64,000 nucleotides of DNA from the NCBI RefSeq assembly GCF_012641265.1, contig NZ_JABAHZ010000001.1, forward strand, positions 1,240,001 through 1,304,000. The letters run 5' to 3'. This document shows, piece by piece, positions 25,677 through 33,180 of the stretch (the first letter of the stretch is position 1; each line of letters starts with the position of its first letter). A program made the position numbers and the translations under genes. Source of the DNA: Chitinophaga eiseniae. Lineage in GTDB: Bacteria > Bacteroidota > Bacteroidia > Chitinophagales > Chitinophagaceae. The notes under the pieces were generated by a model, which did not search any database, was not told the DNA's origin, and saw nothing but the letters and a program-made list of their open reading frames with translations.

Positions 25677-27236
25677 TCAGGGATTGTCATGGTTATCAGG
25701 GAAAATAATAGTAAAGGTAGTGCCTTTATTTAATTCGCTTTCACATTGAATGCTTCCTTTCATCATCTCAGTGTATCGTTGAACGATGTGCAGCCCCAGG
25801 CCTGTTCCCTGGATGTTGCTAACGTTACCGCCCCTGTAGAAGCGTTCAAAAAGATGCTCCTGGTCTTCCTCAGACATCCCAATTCCATTGTCTTTTACCA
25901 CCAGTTTGAAGGTTTCTGGTGTTTTAACGGTTTCAATAGTTATCTGGCTGCCAGATGGCGAAAACTTAATGGCATTCCCCAGCAGGTTCATCACAATATG
26001 CTTTGTCAGCGAGGGATCCAGCACTAAACTTTGCTCACCACTATGCCGGTAATCAATCAACTGGTTTTCTTTCATGATGCCCTGCATTTCCTGGATAATG
26101 GTATTGAAATGCTCTTCGATATCAAATTCAATTTCTCTCACCTGTATTTTACCTTCTTCAATTTTCCCCACAGAAAGGAAATCATTGAGGGTATCGGTCA
26201 ACAGGCTTACATTGTTAATGATACGCTGAATATGCTTGTTCCGGACTGGCTGGTCCTTATCTGTATCATAATGTTTTACAAGGAAAGCCGAGGAAAGAAT
26301 CGTGCTCAGGGGGGTACGGAATTCATGGGAAGCCATCGACACAAAACGCGATTTAAGATCGCCAAGTTCTTTTTCTTTGCCCAGGGCGACTGTTAATTCC
26401 TCTTTGGATATTTCCAGCTCCTCCAGCGCCTTGCGCAACTGGATAGTCCGGTCTTCCACCATCTTTTCCAGTTCACTGTAAACTTTCTCCAGCCGCTCTT
26501 CCACCTTTTTTCTTTCTGTGATGTTGCTGATATAGGCGATAACAAAGTTTCCTTCCTCGTTGGAATAGTGACTGAGGCTGATTTCTACGGGAAACTCGTT
26601 CCCATTCTTATGTACGGCGTACAAATCCAGGCCAATACCCATTGGCCGGCTTTGCGGGTTAGCATTGTATTTTTCCCGATGGCCCACGTGGCGCTGACGA
26701 ACATGATGAGGAATCAGGATTTCCACCTTTTTTCCCAATAGCATTTCCCGCTCATAGCCAAACTGGTGCAGTGCAAAGTCGTTAATAAGCACAATTTCTC
26801 CCTGTTGGCCCGCCACCAGGATCCCGATACTGGCATAATCAAACAGGGCGCCAAACCGCGCCAGTTCTTTATTAAGCTGTTGTTTATAATGCCGGTCAGA
26901 TAACATATCGGTGATCCGGAAGAAACAATAATTCTTGTGTTGGTGTTTCAGCAGGATTTCTTCGTAGACTCCTTTAAAGGTTTCCCCGGTTATATTTTTC
27001 AGATCCCGCTCTTTAGCCGCCATGCTGGATCCTATGCCTACCTGGTTTTGATCCATGATGAGTTCCAGCGACGGGTAATCGTCGGTTCCCAACATTTTAA
27101 TCCCGGTATCGTTAATATAAATCAGCTTGCCGCTTTCCAACTCCCTGACGGCTACAAGCCCGGGGACATTCTCCAATATTGCGGCAAATATGCTTAACTG
27201 AAAATCTATGTCCAGGTCGCCAATAGATAGACTCAT
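25677..27236 (-). CDS. PAS-PAS sensor histidine kinase (FixL-like second PAS)
   Basis: 519 residues, no transmembrane helix, so cytosolic. First PAS-like region 10-115; second PAS 125-245; coiled coil 240-295; HisKA with His304 (FVSMASHEFRTPL); HATPase with N-box LLGNAIKF, DNGIGM and GTGLGLHI. The second PAS contains RQRHVGHREKY (His183, His186). By hand alignment His183 falls where FixL has its haem-ligating His, but many PAS domains without known haem share this RHxxHxxxY pattern. The kinase gene precedes and is translationally close to the response regulator, forming a two-component pair. Confidence 0.9.
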   Translation of the reverse strand: MSLSIGDLDIDFQLSIFAAILENVPGLVAVRELESGKLIYINDTGIKMLGTDDYPSLELIMDQNQVGIGSSMAAKERDLKNITGETFKGVYEEILLKHQHKNYCFFRITDMLSDRHYKQQLNKELARFGALFDYASIGILVAGQQGEIVLINDFALHQFGYEREMLLGKKVEILIPHHVRQRHVGHREKYNANPQSRPMGIGLDLYAVHKNGNEFPVEISLSHYSNEEGNFVIAYISNITERKKVEERLEKVYSELEKMVEDRTIQLRKALEELEISKEELTVALGKEKELGDLKSRFVSMASHEFRTPLSTILSSAFLVKHYDTDKDQPVRNKHIQRIINNVSLLTDTLNDFLSVGKIEEGKIQVREIEFDIEEHFNTIIQEMQGIMKENQLIDYRHSGEQSLVLDPSLTKHIVMNLLGNAIKFSPSGSQITIETVKTPETFKLVVKDNGIGMSEEDQEHLFERFYRGGNVSNIQGTGLGLHIVQRYTEMMKGSIQCESELNKGTTFTIIFPDNHDNP

Positions 27237-27282
27237 AATGTCAGTCAGGTGATATAATGTAATAATGAAATCTCTATTCTCC

Positions 27283-27319
27283 CAAAAATACCCGGCGGCG
27301 AAATCCTTTCCCCGCCGGG
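27283..27319 (-). terminator. Terminator hairpin upstream of the kinase gene
   Basis: Read on the minus strand: an 8-bp GC stem (27312-27319 with 27291-27298), 13-base loop, then TATTTTTG. It would end a transcript coming from upstream of the kinase, i.e. the small ORF at 27343-27447. The same TATTTTTG (27290-27283) could instead be the -7 box of the kinase operon. Confidence 0.6.
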
Positions 27320-27342
27320 GGAAAGTTAAGGATTTTATGGGT

Positions 27343-27447
27343 TTATATCAAGGTAAGCGCCGCAGAAAACTCTTCCAGCGTTCGTATGCCACCCGGTAAC
27401 TCCTGCGCTGTAGCGGTTATTTTTGTGTTTATATTGGTAGTCGACAT
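27343..27447 (-). CDS. Candidate 34-residue small protein
   Basis: An ATG at 27447 opens a 34-codon frame, MSTTNINTKITATAQELPGG followed by IRTLEEFSAALTLI, ending in TAA at 27343. It lies 24 bases before the terminator-like hairpin and on the same strand as the kinase. A perfect regulon palindrome (27497-27508) is 50 bases upstream; at 23 bp from it stands GAAATTGA, a poor -7 box. It could be a real regulon-controlled peptide or chance; no family recognised. Confidence 0.35.
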   Translation of the reverse strand: MSTTNINTKITATAQELPGGIRTLEEFSAALTLI

Positions 27448-27496
27448 ACCTGAAATATTAGAAGGTCAATTTCCTGTTATCTGCCGGCCAGGTATA

Positions 27497-27561
27497 TGAC
27501 GGCTGTCATATAACACCCTGATGACACTCATTTTCCGGCGGGCTGAATGATAGTATACTTG
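27497..27561 (+). promoter_or_regulatory. Regulon promoter P5 (gene at 27586)
   Basis: Distal TGACGGCTGTCA (27497-27508, a perfect palindrome extended to ATATGAC/GTCATAT), proximal TGATGACACTCA (27519-27530, one mismatch), 22 bp apart, then 23 bp to TATACTTG (27554-27561). The box lies after the upstream ATG at 27547, which argues that translation starts at 27586. Confidence 0.78.
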
Positions 27562-27585
27562 TATTGGATATTAAAAGCTCATGTT

Positions 27586-27987
27586 ATGCATATATATATT
27601 AGTGAAGAAGCGGTGATAAGGGACATACAGGACAGATTCCAGGTAATGTATCCCTACCTGAAACTGGAATTCTTCAAGAGGGCACATATTAAGGGAGAAG
27701 GCTCCCCTCAGAAGGAGAAAATATCTCCTGATACTCCCATTGAAAAAATAAGGATGCTTCACAGCTTTGGCTGGTTGGATATCAGCTACTATAGAACAGC
27801 TGCTGCTGTGGAACATGATTTGAGTTATCAATATGGACTGAGCGCACAAATTCTCCGCAGGGCAGGCACTCTATGGCTGGAAACTACCAGCACGGACGGT
27901 TGGACGCTGGAAGAGCTGAACAATGCGGGGAAGCCTGCCAAGCATCCTACTTTTAACTTACCAGAAGAGCCGGAAACGGAAGACTGA
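27586..27987 (+). CDS. Conserved-looking small protein of unknown function (regulon member)
   Basis: 133 residues from ATG 27586 (MHIYISEEAVIRDIQDRFQVMYPYLKLEFF). The earlier ATG at 27547 would add 13 residues but lies upstream of the predicted -7 box. Mixed alpha/beta, cytosolic, with SFGWLDISYYRTAAAVEHDLSYQYGLSAQILRRAGTLWLETTSTDGWTLEELN; no family recognised. Expressed from promoter P5 and convergent with the pyridoxamine-oxidase-like gene. Confidence 0.75.
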   Translation: MHIYISEEAVIRDIQDRFQVMYPYLKLEFFKRAHIKGEGSPQKEKISPDTPIEKIRMLHSFGWLDISYYRTAAAVEHDLSYQYGLSAQILRRAGTLWLETTSTDGWTLEELNNAGKPAKHPTFNLPEEPETED

Positions 27988-27999
27988 TGCAATAAAATA

Positions 28000-28019
28000 A
28001 GGCCGGCAATTGCCGGCCT
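28000..28019. terminator. 20-bp perfect palindrome between convergent genes
   Basis: AGGCCGGCAATTGCCGGCCT at 28000-28019, with TTATTTTATT following on the minus strand. Probably ends transcription from both sides, best suited to the minus-strand gene at 28047. Confidence 0.65.
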
Positions 28020-28046
28020 CCAAATTGACTATTGCTGGCAGATTGA

Positions 28047-28505
28047 TTATCCTTTTTCAAATCTGCCGGTTTTTTCTTTAATACGGATCCGGTATACTAC
28101 CGGCCGGATAATATGAGCAGTACTCTCTTCCGCCTGCAGCTCCTGGTGCATCTGTGCAACACCCGCCGTTTCACTTACCGGCAGCTGCGCCAAACGGCTC
28201 ACCAGGAATTTCATGGCATAGTATCTTTCCTTTGGATCTGTTATCTCTTCGTAATTGCCCCATAGCACCACACTGCGCCAGTTGCTGAGATCCGTCATTT
28301 CATCTACCTGGAAGCAAACCAGTGGATGTTTCCGCATCATATCGATCTTCATACCTTCCCTGGAATGTGCAATAATGTAGGTATTATTAAAAGCATAACT
28401 GATGGGCACAATATACACCTTCCCATCTTCCGTACATCCGATGCGCCCCGTAACATTATTGGCTAAAACCTGGTCTATTTCTTCATTATTTAATTCACCT
28501 AACAT
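28047..28505 (-). CDS. Pyridoxamine 5'-phosphate oxidase-like flavin protein
   Basis: 152 residues with the split-barrel flavin-binding pattern: MLGELNNEEIDQVLANNVTGRIGCTEDGKVYIVPISYAFNNTYIIAHSREGMKIDMMRKHPLVCFQVDEM and NWRSVVLWGNYEEI. Closest to the group including NimA-like nitroimidazole-resistance and general FMN/F420 split-barrel proteins, not to true PdxH. Cytosolic redox or flavin-binding role likely; substrate unknown. Preceded by promoter P6, so a member of the stress regulon. Confidence 0.85.
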   Translation of the reverse strand: MLGELNNEEIDQVLANNVTGRIGCTEDGKVYIVPISYAFNNTYIIAHSREGMKIDMMRKHPLVCFQVDEMTDLSNWRSVVLWGNYEEITDPKERYYAMKFLVSRLAQLPVSETAGVAQMHQELQAEESTAHIIRPVVYRIRIKEKTGRFEKG

Positions 28506-28551
28506 AGCATTGTTTTTTATACTAAAATAACTCTTTTCCCTGTTTTTTGTT

Positions 28552-28617
28552 TAAAGATAAGTCCATCTCACTCACCGGAAATATGACGCAGGTCATTACC
28601 CAGTATGATTTCAGGCA
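28552..28617 (-). promoter_or_regulatory. Regulon promoter P6 (pyridoxamine-oxidase-like gene)
   Basis: On the minus strand: distal site 28606-28617 (plus strand TGATTTCAGGCA, one mismatch), proximal 28584-28595 (TGACGCAGGTCA, perfect), 22 bp apart, then 24 bp to TATCTTTA (28559-28552), 46 bases before the start. Confidence 0.75.
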
Positions 28618-28631
28618 GTTTCCGCCTTTCA

Positions 28632-28696
28632 TGATTTCTGTCAGTAAACGCAGTGAGAACAATCATTTTTTCCGCGGATGCAACGTCATAATTTAG
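28632..28696 (+). promoter_or_regulatory. Regulon promoter P7 (universal stress proteins)
   Basis: Distal TGATTTCTGTCA (28632-28643), proximal TGAGAACAATCA (28654-28665, one mismatch), 22 bp apart, then 23 bp to TAATTTAG (28689-28696). Box to start codon is 107 bases, implying a leader of about 100 nt. Confidence 0.75.
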
Positions 28697-28803
28697 CATT
28701 ATCAAAAGGAGCATGCTTACGACAATGTTGCCATTTTACAAACGTCCTCCGTCGTAGTCATGGCTCCCTGGTGGTTTTATCGAGCCTGATTAAAATTTTT
28801 CTT

Positions 28804-29637
28804 ATGGAAAAGATACTGTTTATCTCAGATGCCGTGGCCCTCAGCAGGCAATGCCTCAACTTCTCCTGTTACCTGGGCAACCTAACCCGTTCAAAAATAA
28901 CTGGTGTTTTCCTGGAAAACCAGGAACTGGAACTCCGGTCGAGAGAAGCGTTACAGGAAATGGCGGCTTGTGCTCCTGTTCCCGGTACTCCCCTGGAGGT
29001 ACAAAAGCAATTATACAGGGACGAAAATGTGTCCCTATTCAAAAACATTTGTACCACCAGTGGTGTTACCTATGAGATACATACCAATACAGGTATGCCG
29101 GCCGCCGAGGTAATTAAAGAAAGCCGCTATGCCGATCTGCTGGTAATGGACGCTACCACCAGCTTCTCCTGGAAACCAGAAAATACGCCCACTGCTTTTG
29201 CCCGGGAAGTGCTGGAAAAATCTGAATGTCCTGTGGTGATCGCCCCCACTGAGTTTGATGGTATTGATGAAATAGTATTCGCTTACAATGGCAGTAAATC
29301 ATCCATGTTTGCCATCAAACAATTTGCTCACCTGTTTCCCGCCCTGCGTCAAAAGAAAGTGACCGTGCTGGGAATTACGGAAGCCGCCCGGCCAGTGAAA
29401 GGATATAACGATCTCTTTGACGAATGGCTGCATATACATTACGACCAGGTAGAGATGATGATGATTGAGGATGACAATGTACGCGGCGCGTTAATGGAAT
29501 ATCTCTTTGGCAGAGAAAAAGTATTTATTGTAATGGGTGCATATGGGCGGGGACTGTTATCTACTATCATACTTCCTAACCCGGCAGCACCAATAATAGA
29601 CCTCGTAAATCAGCCTGTATTTATTGCACACTATTAA
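28804..29637 (+). CDS. Universal stress protein (tandem UspA-type), first of two
   Basis: 277 residues from ATG 28804 (MEKILFISDAVALSRQCLNFSCYLG). A longer frame opens at 28678, but that ATG lies upstream of the predicted -7 box, and its extra 42 residues are unlike the family. Two Usp folds: residues 1-145 (ESRYADLLVMDATTSFSW, ECPVVIAPTEFDGIDEIVFAYNGSKSSMFAIKQFAHLFP) and 150-277 (VFIVMGAYGRGLLSTIILPNPAAPIIDLVNQPVFIAHY). The ATP-binding G-2x-G-9x-GS motif is only partly kept. Usp genes mark stress and dormancy programmes; 11 bases from the next usp gene, driven by P7. Confidence 0.88.
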   Translation: MEKILFISDAVALSRQCLNFSCYLGNLTRSKITGVFLENQELELRSREALQEMAACAPVPGTPLEVQKQLYRDENVSLFKNICTTSGVTYEIHTNTGMPAAEVIKESRYADLLVMDATTSFSWKPENTPTAFAREVLEKSECPVVIAPTEFDGIDEIVFAYNGSKSSMFAIKQFAHLFPALRQKKVTVLGITEAARPVKGYNDLFDEWLHIHYDQVEMMMIEDDNVRGALMEYLFGREKVFIVMGAYGRGLLSTIILPNPAAPIIDLVNQPVFIAHY

Positions 29638-29648
29638 TCAACTATTTT

Positions 29649-30488
29649 ATGAAAAAAGTGATAGCAGTGATAGATATCCTGCACTTTTCCGACGACCAGG
29701 TAAGAGGGTTCAAATACTTCGCCCGGCAAACCAATAGTCAACTTACCGTCATTTGCCTCGACAACCTTACCGCAGGCGTTGCTGCGGTGCCGGCAAGTGT
29801 ATTCCCTGAGCCTTCCGTTATCGGGTATAGCCAGATCAGCGTTGAAGCAAGAGTGGCCCTGCAGTGGCAGATCACTCAAAATACCAAACAATTGCGCCAG
29901 CTTTGCGGGAATGATGATATTAATATTATCCTAAAAGAATCGGTGAGTTCCCCCGTGACAGAAATCGTGAATGCCAGCAGGTTTGCAGATCTTATACTAG
30001 TCAGCAACAGCACTTCCTTTGCTGCATTATCCGATAGCAATCCACCCAGGTTCGTAAAAGATATTCTGGCCGAAGCCGAGTGTCCCGTGATGGTATTACC
30101 AGATATACCTGTACCTGTCAAAGAAATAATATTCGCATATAATGGAACTTATTCTTCTATATATGCCATCCGGCAATTTACCCTACTCTTCCCGGAATAC
30201 GCCGATACAGCAATAAGAGTGGTATATGTGGCGGAAAATGACCAGGCCGCCATCCCATTTAAACACGACTTAAAAACTTACCTGGACGCTCATTACTCTA
30301 AAGTAGAATATGCCATTCTGAATGGAGAGCCTGCTACTGAATTCCTGGCACTGCTGATCCGTAGAGATGATTGTATAGTGACCTATGGCGCCTTTGGCAG
30401 AAGCGGCATATCCCGCTTTTTCCATCGCAGTGATGCCGACAGCATATTACGCACTACCAATATTCCCGTGTTTGTAACACATCCATAA
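29649..30488 (+). CDS. Universal stress protein (tandem UspA-type), second of two
   Basis: 279 residues, paralogue of the preceding gene with the same two-Usp layout: MKKVIAVIDILHFSDDQVRGFKYFARQTNSQLTVICLD, SRFADLILVSNSTSFA, ECPVMVLPDIPVPVKEIIFAYNGTYSSIYAIRQFTLLFPEYADTAIRVVYVAEND, and a closing IVTYGAFGRSGISRFFHRSDADSILRTTNIPVFVTHP. Cytosolic. Part of the operon from promoter P7 and followed by a strong terminator. Confidence 0.88.
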   Translation: MKKVIAVIDILHFSDDQVRGFKYFARQTNSQLTVICLDNLTAGVAAVPASVFPEPSVIGYSQISVEARVALQWQITQNTKQLRQLCGNDDINIILKESVSSPVTEIVNASRFADLILVSNSTSFAALSDSNPPRFVKDILAEAECPVMVLPDIPVPVKEIIFAYNGTYSSIYAIRQFTLLFPEYADTAIRVVYVAENDQAAIPFKHDLKTYLDAHYSKVEYAILNGEPATEFLALLIRRDDCIVTYGAFGRSGISRFFHRSDADSILRTTNIPVFVTHP

Positions 30489-30513
30489 CAGCAATTTGGG
30501 TGATATAAAAGGA

Positions 30514-30549
30514 AACGTCGCTATCAATTGGTAGCGACGTTCTTTTTTG
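30514..30549 (+). terminator. Rho-independent terminator of the usp operon
   Basis: 10-bp perfect stem AACGTCGCTA/TAGCGACGTT (30514-30523 with 30532-30541), 8-base loop, then C and six T. Confidence 0.85.
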
Positions 30550-30568
30550 GGGAACAATATGGAAGCAA

Positions 30569-32077
30569 CTAGGCGATGGCATTCCGCCCTGAATGTTTAA
30601 ATTTTTCAATCTCCTCCCAGGTAAAAGTGTTCAGGATATCGGCATGACAGCAACCTGCTCTCCTGGCTACCCAGATACCCAATTGCATAAAATCGAATTG
30701 TGCCAACGTATGGGCATCGGTATCAATGACTAATTTTACGCCATTGGCAATTGCCTGCTTTACCAATGTATCATTTAAATCCAGCCGGTTGGGACGTGCA
30801 TTTATTTCCATGGCCGTGCCGGTGGCAGCGGCTTTGGCGAATACCTGGTCCCAGTCAACGGGATAAGGCTGCCTGGAGCCGATCAGCCGGCCACTGGGGT
30901 GGCCGATGCAATGTACATAAGGATTGTCACAGGCTTTTAATAGCCTGGCCGTATTATCCTTTGTAAAATGGCTGTGAACCGATGCTATTACCCAGTCAAA
31001 CGTTTTCAACAGGTCATCGGGCAACGACAGCTCCCCATTTTCCAGTATATCTACTTCTACTCCCCTCTTAACATAATCATATCCCATGGCATCGTTGATA
31101 TCTTTTATTTCGGCAGCCTGACGCGAAATATCATCGGGTCGCAACACATGACCTGTCCGCTCACGGGACGCATGATCGGTAACAACCATGTACTGGTAAT
31201 GCGGAAATACGCTGAATACATAGTGCGCCATACGTGCAATACTTTCCTCTCCATCGCTCCAACTGGTATGGATTTGCATATCACCCCTAACCTGATTGAA
31301 AGTAACCAGGGAAGGCAACTTATGTTGGTTGGCAGCAGGAATTAACTCCTGCCCTTCCCTTAATTCAGGTGGTGTGTAATCCAGCAACAGATGACGGAAC
31401 ACCTCTTCCTCATTTTCAGTGGATAGGTACTGATTGTTCTTCAGGTCAAATAAGCCGTCTGGCTCAAAACGGTATCCTTTCTGTGCGGCCACGCTTTCCA
31501 GGGAAAAGTTATAGCGGTTGGAACCAGTATAATAAAGCAGGGTGGCTCCATAATGTTGTTGATCAGTGAGATAGAAATATGCCAGCAGCTGATTATGTAA
31601 CAATATGCAAATCCGGGACTTTCCCGCAGCAATGATGCGGTCTGTCAACGGCATGCGGTCAATTTTATACAGCAGTTTTTTCCTGTCGGTCCCGGCTACC
31701 TGTACTACAATATCAATATCGCCAATAGTGTCTTTACCTCTCCGGAGGCTGCCGGCAAAAGATGCTCTTTTTACTTCGGGAAACTGCCGGATACTATGCA
31801 GTATCTCTTTGCCCTGTATCATGGCATCCCACAACTGCAGACGATGGTCTGCATCTTTATCGAGCTTTAAAGCCCGCCGGATATTCCTCCTGTTTTCAGG
31901 CGTCAGCGAGGGAATACCTTCGAGTTGTTCCAACGTAACAGCAGTAGTCAACTCCCGCCAATTACACACGCCAAGCTGCTGGCAAATGTCCTTTACTTTA
32001 TCTGCGGTAATGCCCCGAATATCTGTCAATTGCTCCAGTGTGCCGGGAATTACATTGGTATTTGCACGCGTTTTCAT
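30569..32077 (-). CDS. PolX-like DNA polymerase/PHP phosphoesterase, shortened and with an altered polymerase site
   Basis: 502 residues against about 570 for standard bacterial PolX; the N-terminal 8-kDa helix-hairpin-helix part (about 80 residues) is missing and the protein begins at the second HhH region (LTDIRGITADKVKDICQQLG). Palm: AGSLRRGKDTIGDIDIVV gives two catalytic Asp (120, 122). The third Asp, expected in a V-D-L-R motif before YGAxLxYxTGS, is replaced (A166-Y167-F168-Y169). The C-terminal PHP domain is intact-looking (GDMQIHTSWSDGEESI, VVTDHASR, GVEVDILENGELS, ASVHSHF, HPSGRLIG, IDTDAHT). So nuclease or phosphoesterase activity is likely, polymerase activity doubtful. 27 bases downstream of the ATP-cone nuclease gene; regulon operon P8. 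Confidence 0.85.
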   Translation of the reverse strand: MKTRANTNVIPGTLEQLTDIRGITADKVKDICQQLGVCNWRELTTAVTLEQLEGIPSLTPENRRNIRRALKLDKDADHRLQLWDAMIQGKEILHSIRQFPEVKRASFAGSLRRGKDTIGDIDIVVQVAGTDRKKLLYKIDRMPLTDRIIAAGKSRICILLHNQLLAYFYLTDQQHYGATLLYYTGSNRYNFSLESVAAQKGYRFEPDGLFDLKNNQYLSTENEEEVFRHLLLDYTPPELREGQELIPAANQHKLPSLVTFNQVRGDMQIHTSWSDGEESIARMAHYVFSVFPHYQYMVVTDHASRERTGHVLRPDDISRQAAEIKDINDAMGYDYVKRGVEVDILENGELSLPDDLLKTFDWVIASVHSHFTKDNTARLLKACDNPYVHCIGHPSGRLIGSRQPYPVDWDQVFAKAAATGTAMEINARPNRLDLNDTLVKQAIANGVKLVIDTDAHTLAQFDFMQLGIWVARRAGCCHADILNTFTWEEIEKFKHSGRNAIA

Positions 32078-32104
32078 ATAAACTCGTTTTTGCTGATAAG
32101 GAAA

Positions 32105-32974
32105 TCAAACCCATTCCATTTTCAAAATATGTTCACACAAGTGTTTTACTTCCATCATCGCCTTCTCTAACCGGGGGCCGCTGATATTTACCTCAGCCAG
32201 TAATTCCGGCTTTTCCAACAGGGTACGGCATAGCACCACCCCCTGCTCTAAAAGCGTATATTTTTCGTGACGGCTGAGCGTTGAAAGACAGGTAACCGGG
32301 TAAAGGCCAGACCTGTCGATAATATCTTTCAGCCCTTTCCCTGCCGGGTAATCCCACGACAACATATTTAATCCCATACAAACCGCATACTGTGTGCCGT
32401 CGGGAGTAATACGGGTATTAGTAATCAGCCAGCCACGGTATTCCTGTCCGCCGTCAACATTCGCTTCTTTCATCTTCCAGGCGATGTCCTTAAAACGTGA
32501 TTGTACGTATAAAGGGATTTTCACATCGCAATGCGTTCCCTGTAGCTGGTGGTATTTGCATTCAACGATGAAAGCCCGGTTGTTTTTAGCGGCATAAATA
32601 TCCACCTCATGTGTAATACAATGCCCGGCCATCAGGTTGTTGGTAGTAACCGTATAGCCAGCCTGCCTGAAGAGCGCAGCGATATACTGCTCAAACGGAA
32701 AACCGGAAGGTCCCAGCTCAAAAATGGCTTGTTTTAACCGGTAACGGCCTGCCGCCGGGCGAGACGACTTTTTCAATAATTTGTAGGCAATCCGGTAGAT
32801 CATCCGTGTAGGCATATTGGGATATACCTGCTTGTATAACTCCTGGATGATGCTTTCGATCAATTCCGGCCCTGCGCCGGATTTACTCAGTGATTGCCTG
32901 ATTTTCTCCGGTGAAAACGGTACGACCTCTCCGTTGGACTTTGTTACAAATATGGATGGTTGCGTGGGCTTCAT
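32105..32974 (-). CDS. ATP-cone domain restriction-endonuclease-like protein
   Basis: 289 residues. ATP-cone domain (8-90: VTKSNGEVVPFSPEKIRQSLSKSGAGPELIESIIQELYKQVYPNMPTRMIYRIAYKLLKK), normally a nucleotide-sensing regulator of ribonucleotide reductases; then a PD-(D/E)xK nuclease core (FPFEQYIAALFRQAGYTV, HEVDIYA with Asp125, FIVECKYHQ with Glu138 and Lys140), Mrr/restriction-endonuclease-like; then a helical C-terminus. It suggests a nuclease controlled by ATP/dATP level. Co-transcribed with the PolX-like gene from promoter P8. Confidence 0.85.
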   Translation of the reverse strand: MKPTQPSIFVTKSNGEVVPFSPEKIRQSLSKSGAGPELIESIIQELYKQVYPNMPTRMIYRIAYKLLKKSSRPAAGRYRLKQAIFELGPSGFPFEQYIAALFRQAGYTVTTNNLMAGHCITHEVDIYAAKNNRAFIVECKYHQLQGTHCDVKIPLYVQSRFKDIAWKMKEANVDGGQEYRGWLITNTRITPDGTQYAVCMGLNMLSWDYPAGKGLKDIIDRSGLYPVTCLSTLSRHEKYTLLEQGVVLCRTLLEKPELLAEVNISGPRLEKAMMEVKHLCEHILKMEWV

Positions 32975-32993
32975 AATTGGTCTATTTCAACCA

Positions 32994-33058
32994 CTAATTT
33001 ATGCTGAAGCCAACAGTTGTTACCTGACTTCCATTAGGCGGCTGCCTGATTGTGGTCA
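32994..33058 (-). promoter_or_regulatory. Regulon promoter P8 (ATP-cone nuclease and PolX operon)
   Basis: On the minus strand: distal site 33047-33058 (plus strand TGATTGTGGTCA, perfect), proximal 33025-33036 (minus strand TAATGGAAGTCA, one mismatch), 22 bp apart, then 23 bp to TAAATTAG (33001-32994), 19 bases before the start. Confidence 0.75.
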
Positions 33059-33080
33059 TGTATCTGCCTGTTTAAAAACC

Positions 33081-33145
33081 TGACAATAATCAACGCGGGC
33101 AATGAGCGATGTCATTATCGCTGGCCCTTTAAACACCTAATTTAG
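33081..33145 (+). promoter_or_regulatory. Regulon promoter P9 (gene at 33181)
   Basis: Distal TGACAATAATCA (33081-33092), proximal TGAGCGATGTCA (33103-33114, one mismatch), 22 bp apart, then 23 bp to TAATTTAG (33138-33145), the same box as P7, 35 bases before the start codon. Confidence 0.78.
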
Positions 33146-33180
33146 CAGTAAGAAATTTGGGCTGATTAAGATCTTAAAAA

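Noticed and set aside
27547..27585. Longer start for the protein at 27586
   Set aside because: The ATG at 27547 precedes the -7 box of P5 (27554-27561), so it would not be in the mRNA from that promoter.
28678..28803. Longer start for the first universal stress protein
   Set aside because: The ATG at 28678 lies before the predicted -7 box of P7 (28689-28696), and the extra 42 residues do not resemble the family.
30569..32077. Loss of the first His of the PHP HxH motif (Gln268) in the PolX-like protein as evidence of a dead PHP site
   Set aside because: Gln at this place also occurs in Thermus-type PolX (DLQVHSTYSDG), so it is normal in the family.
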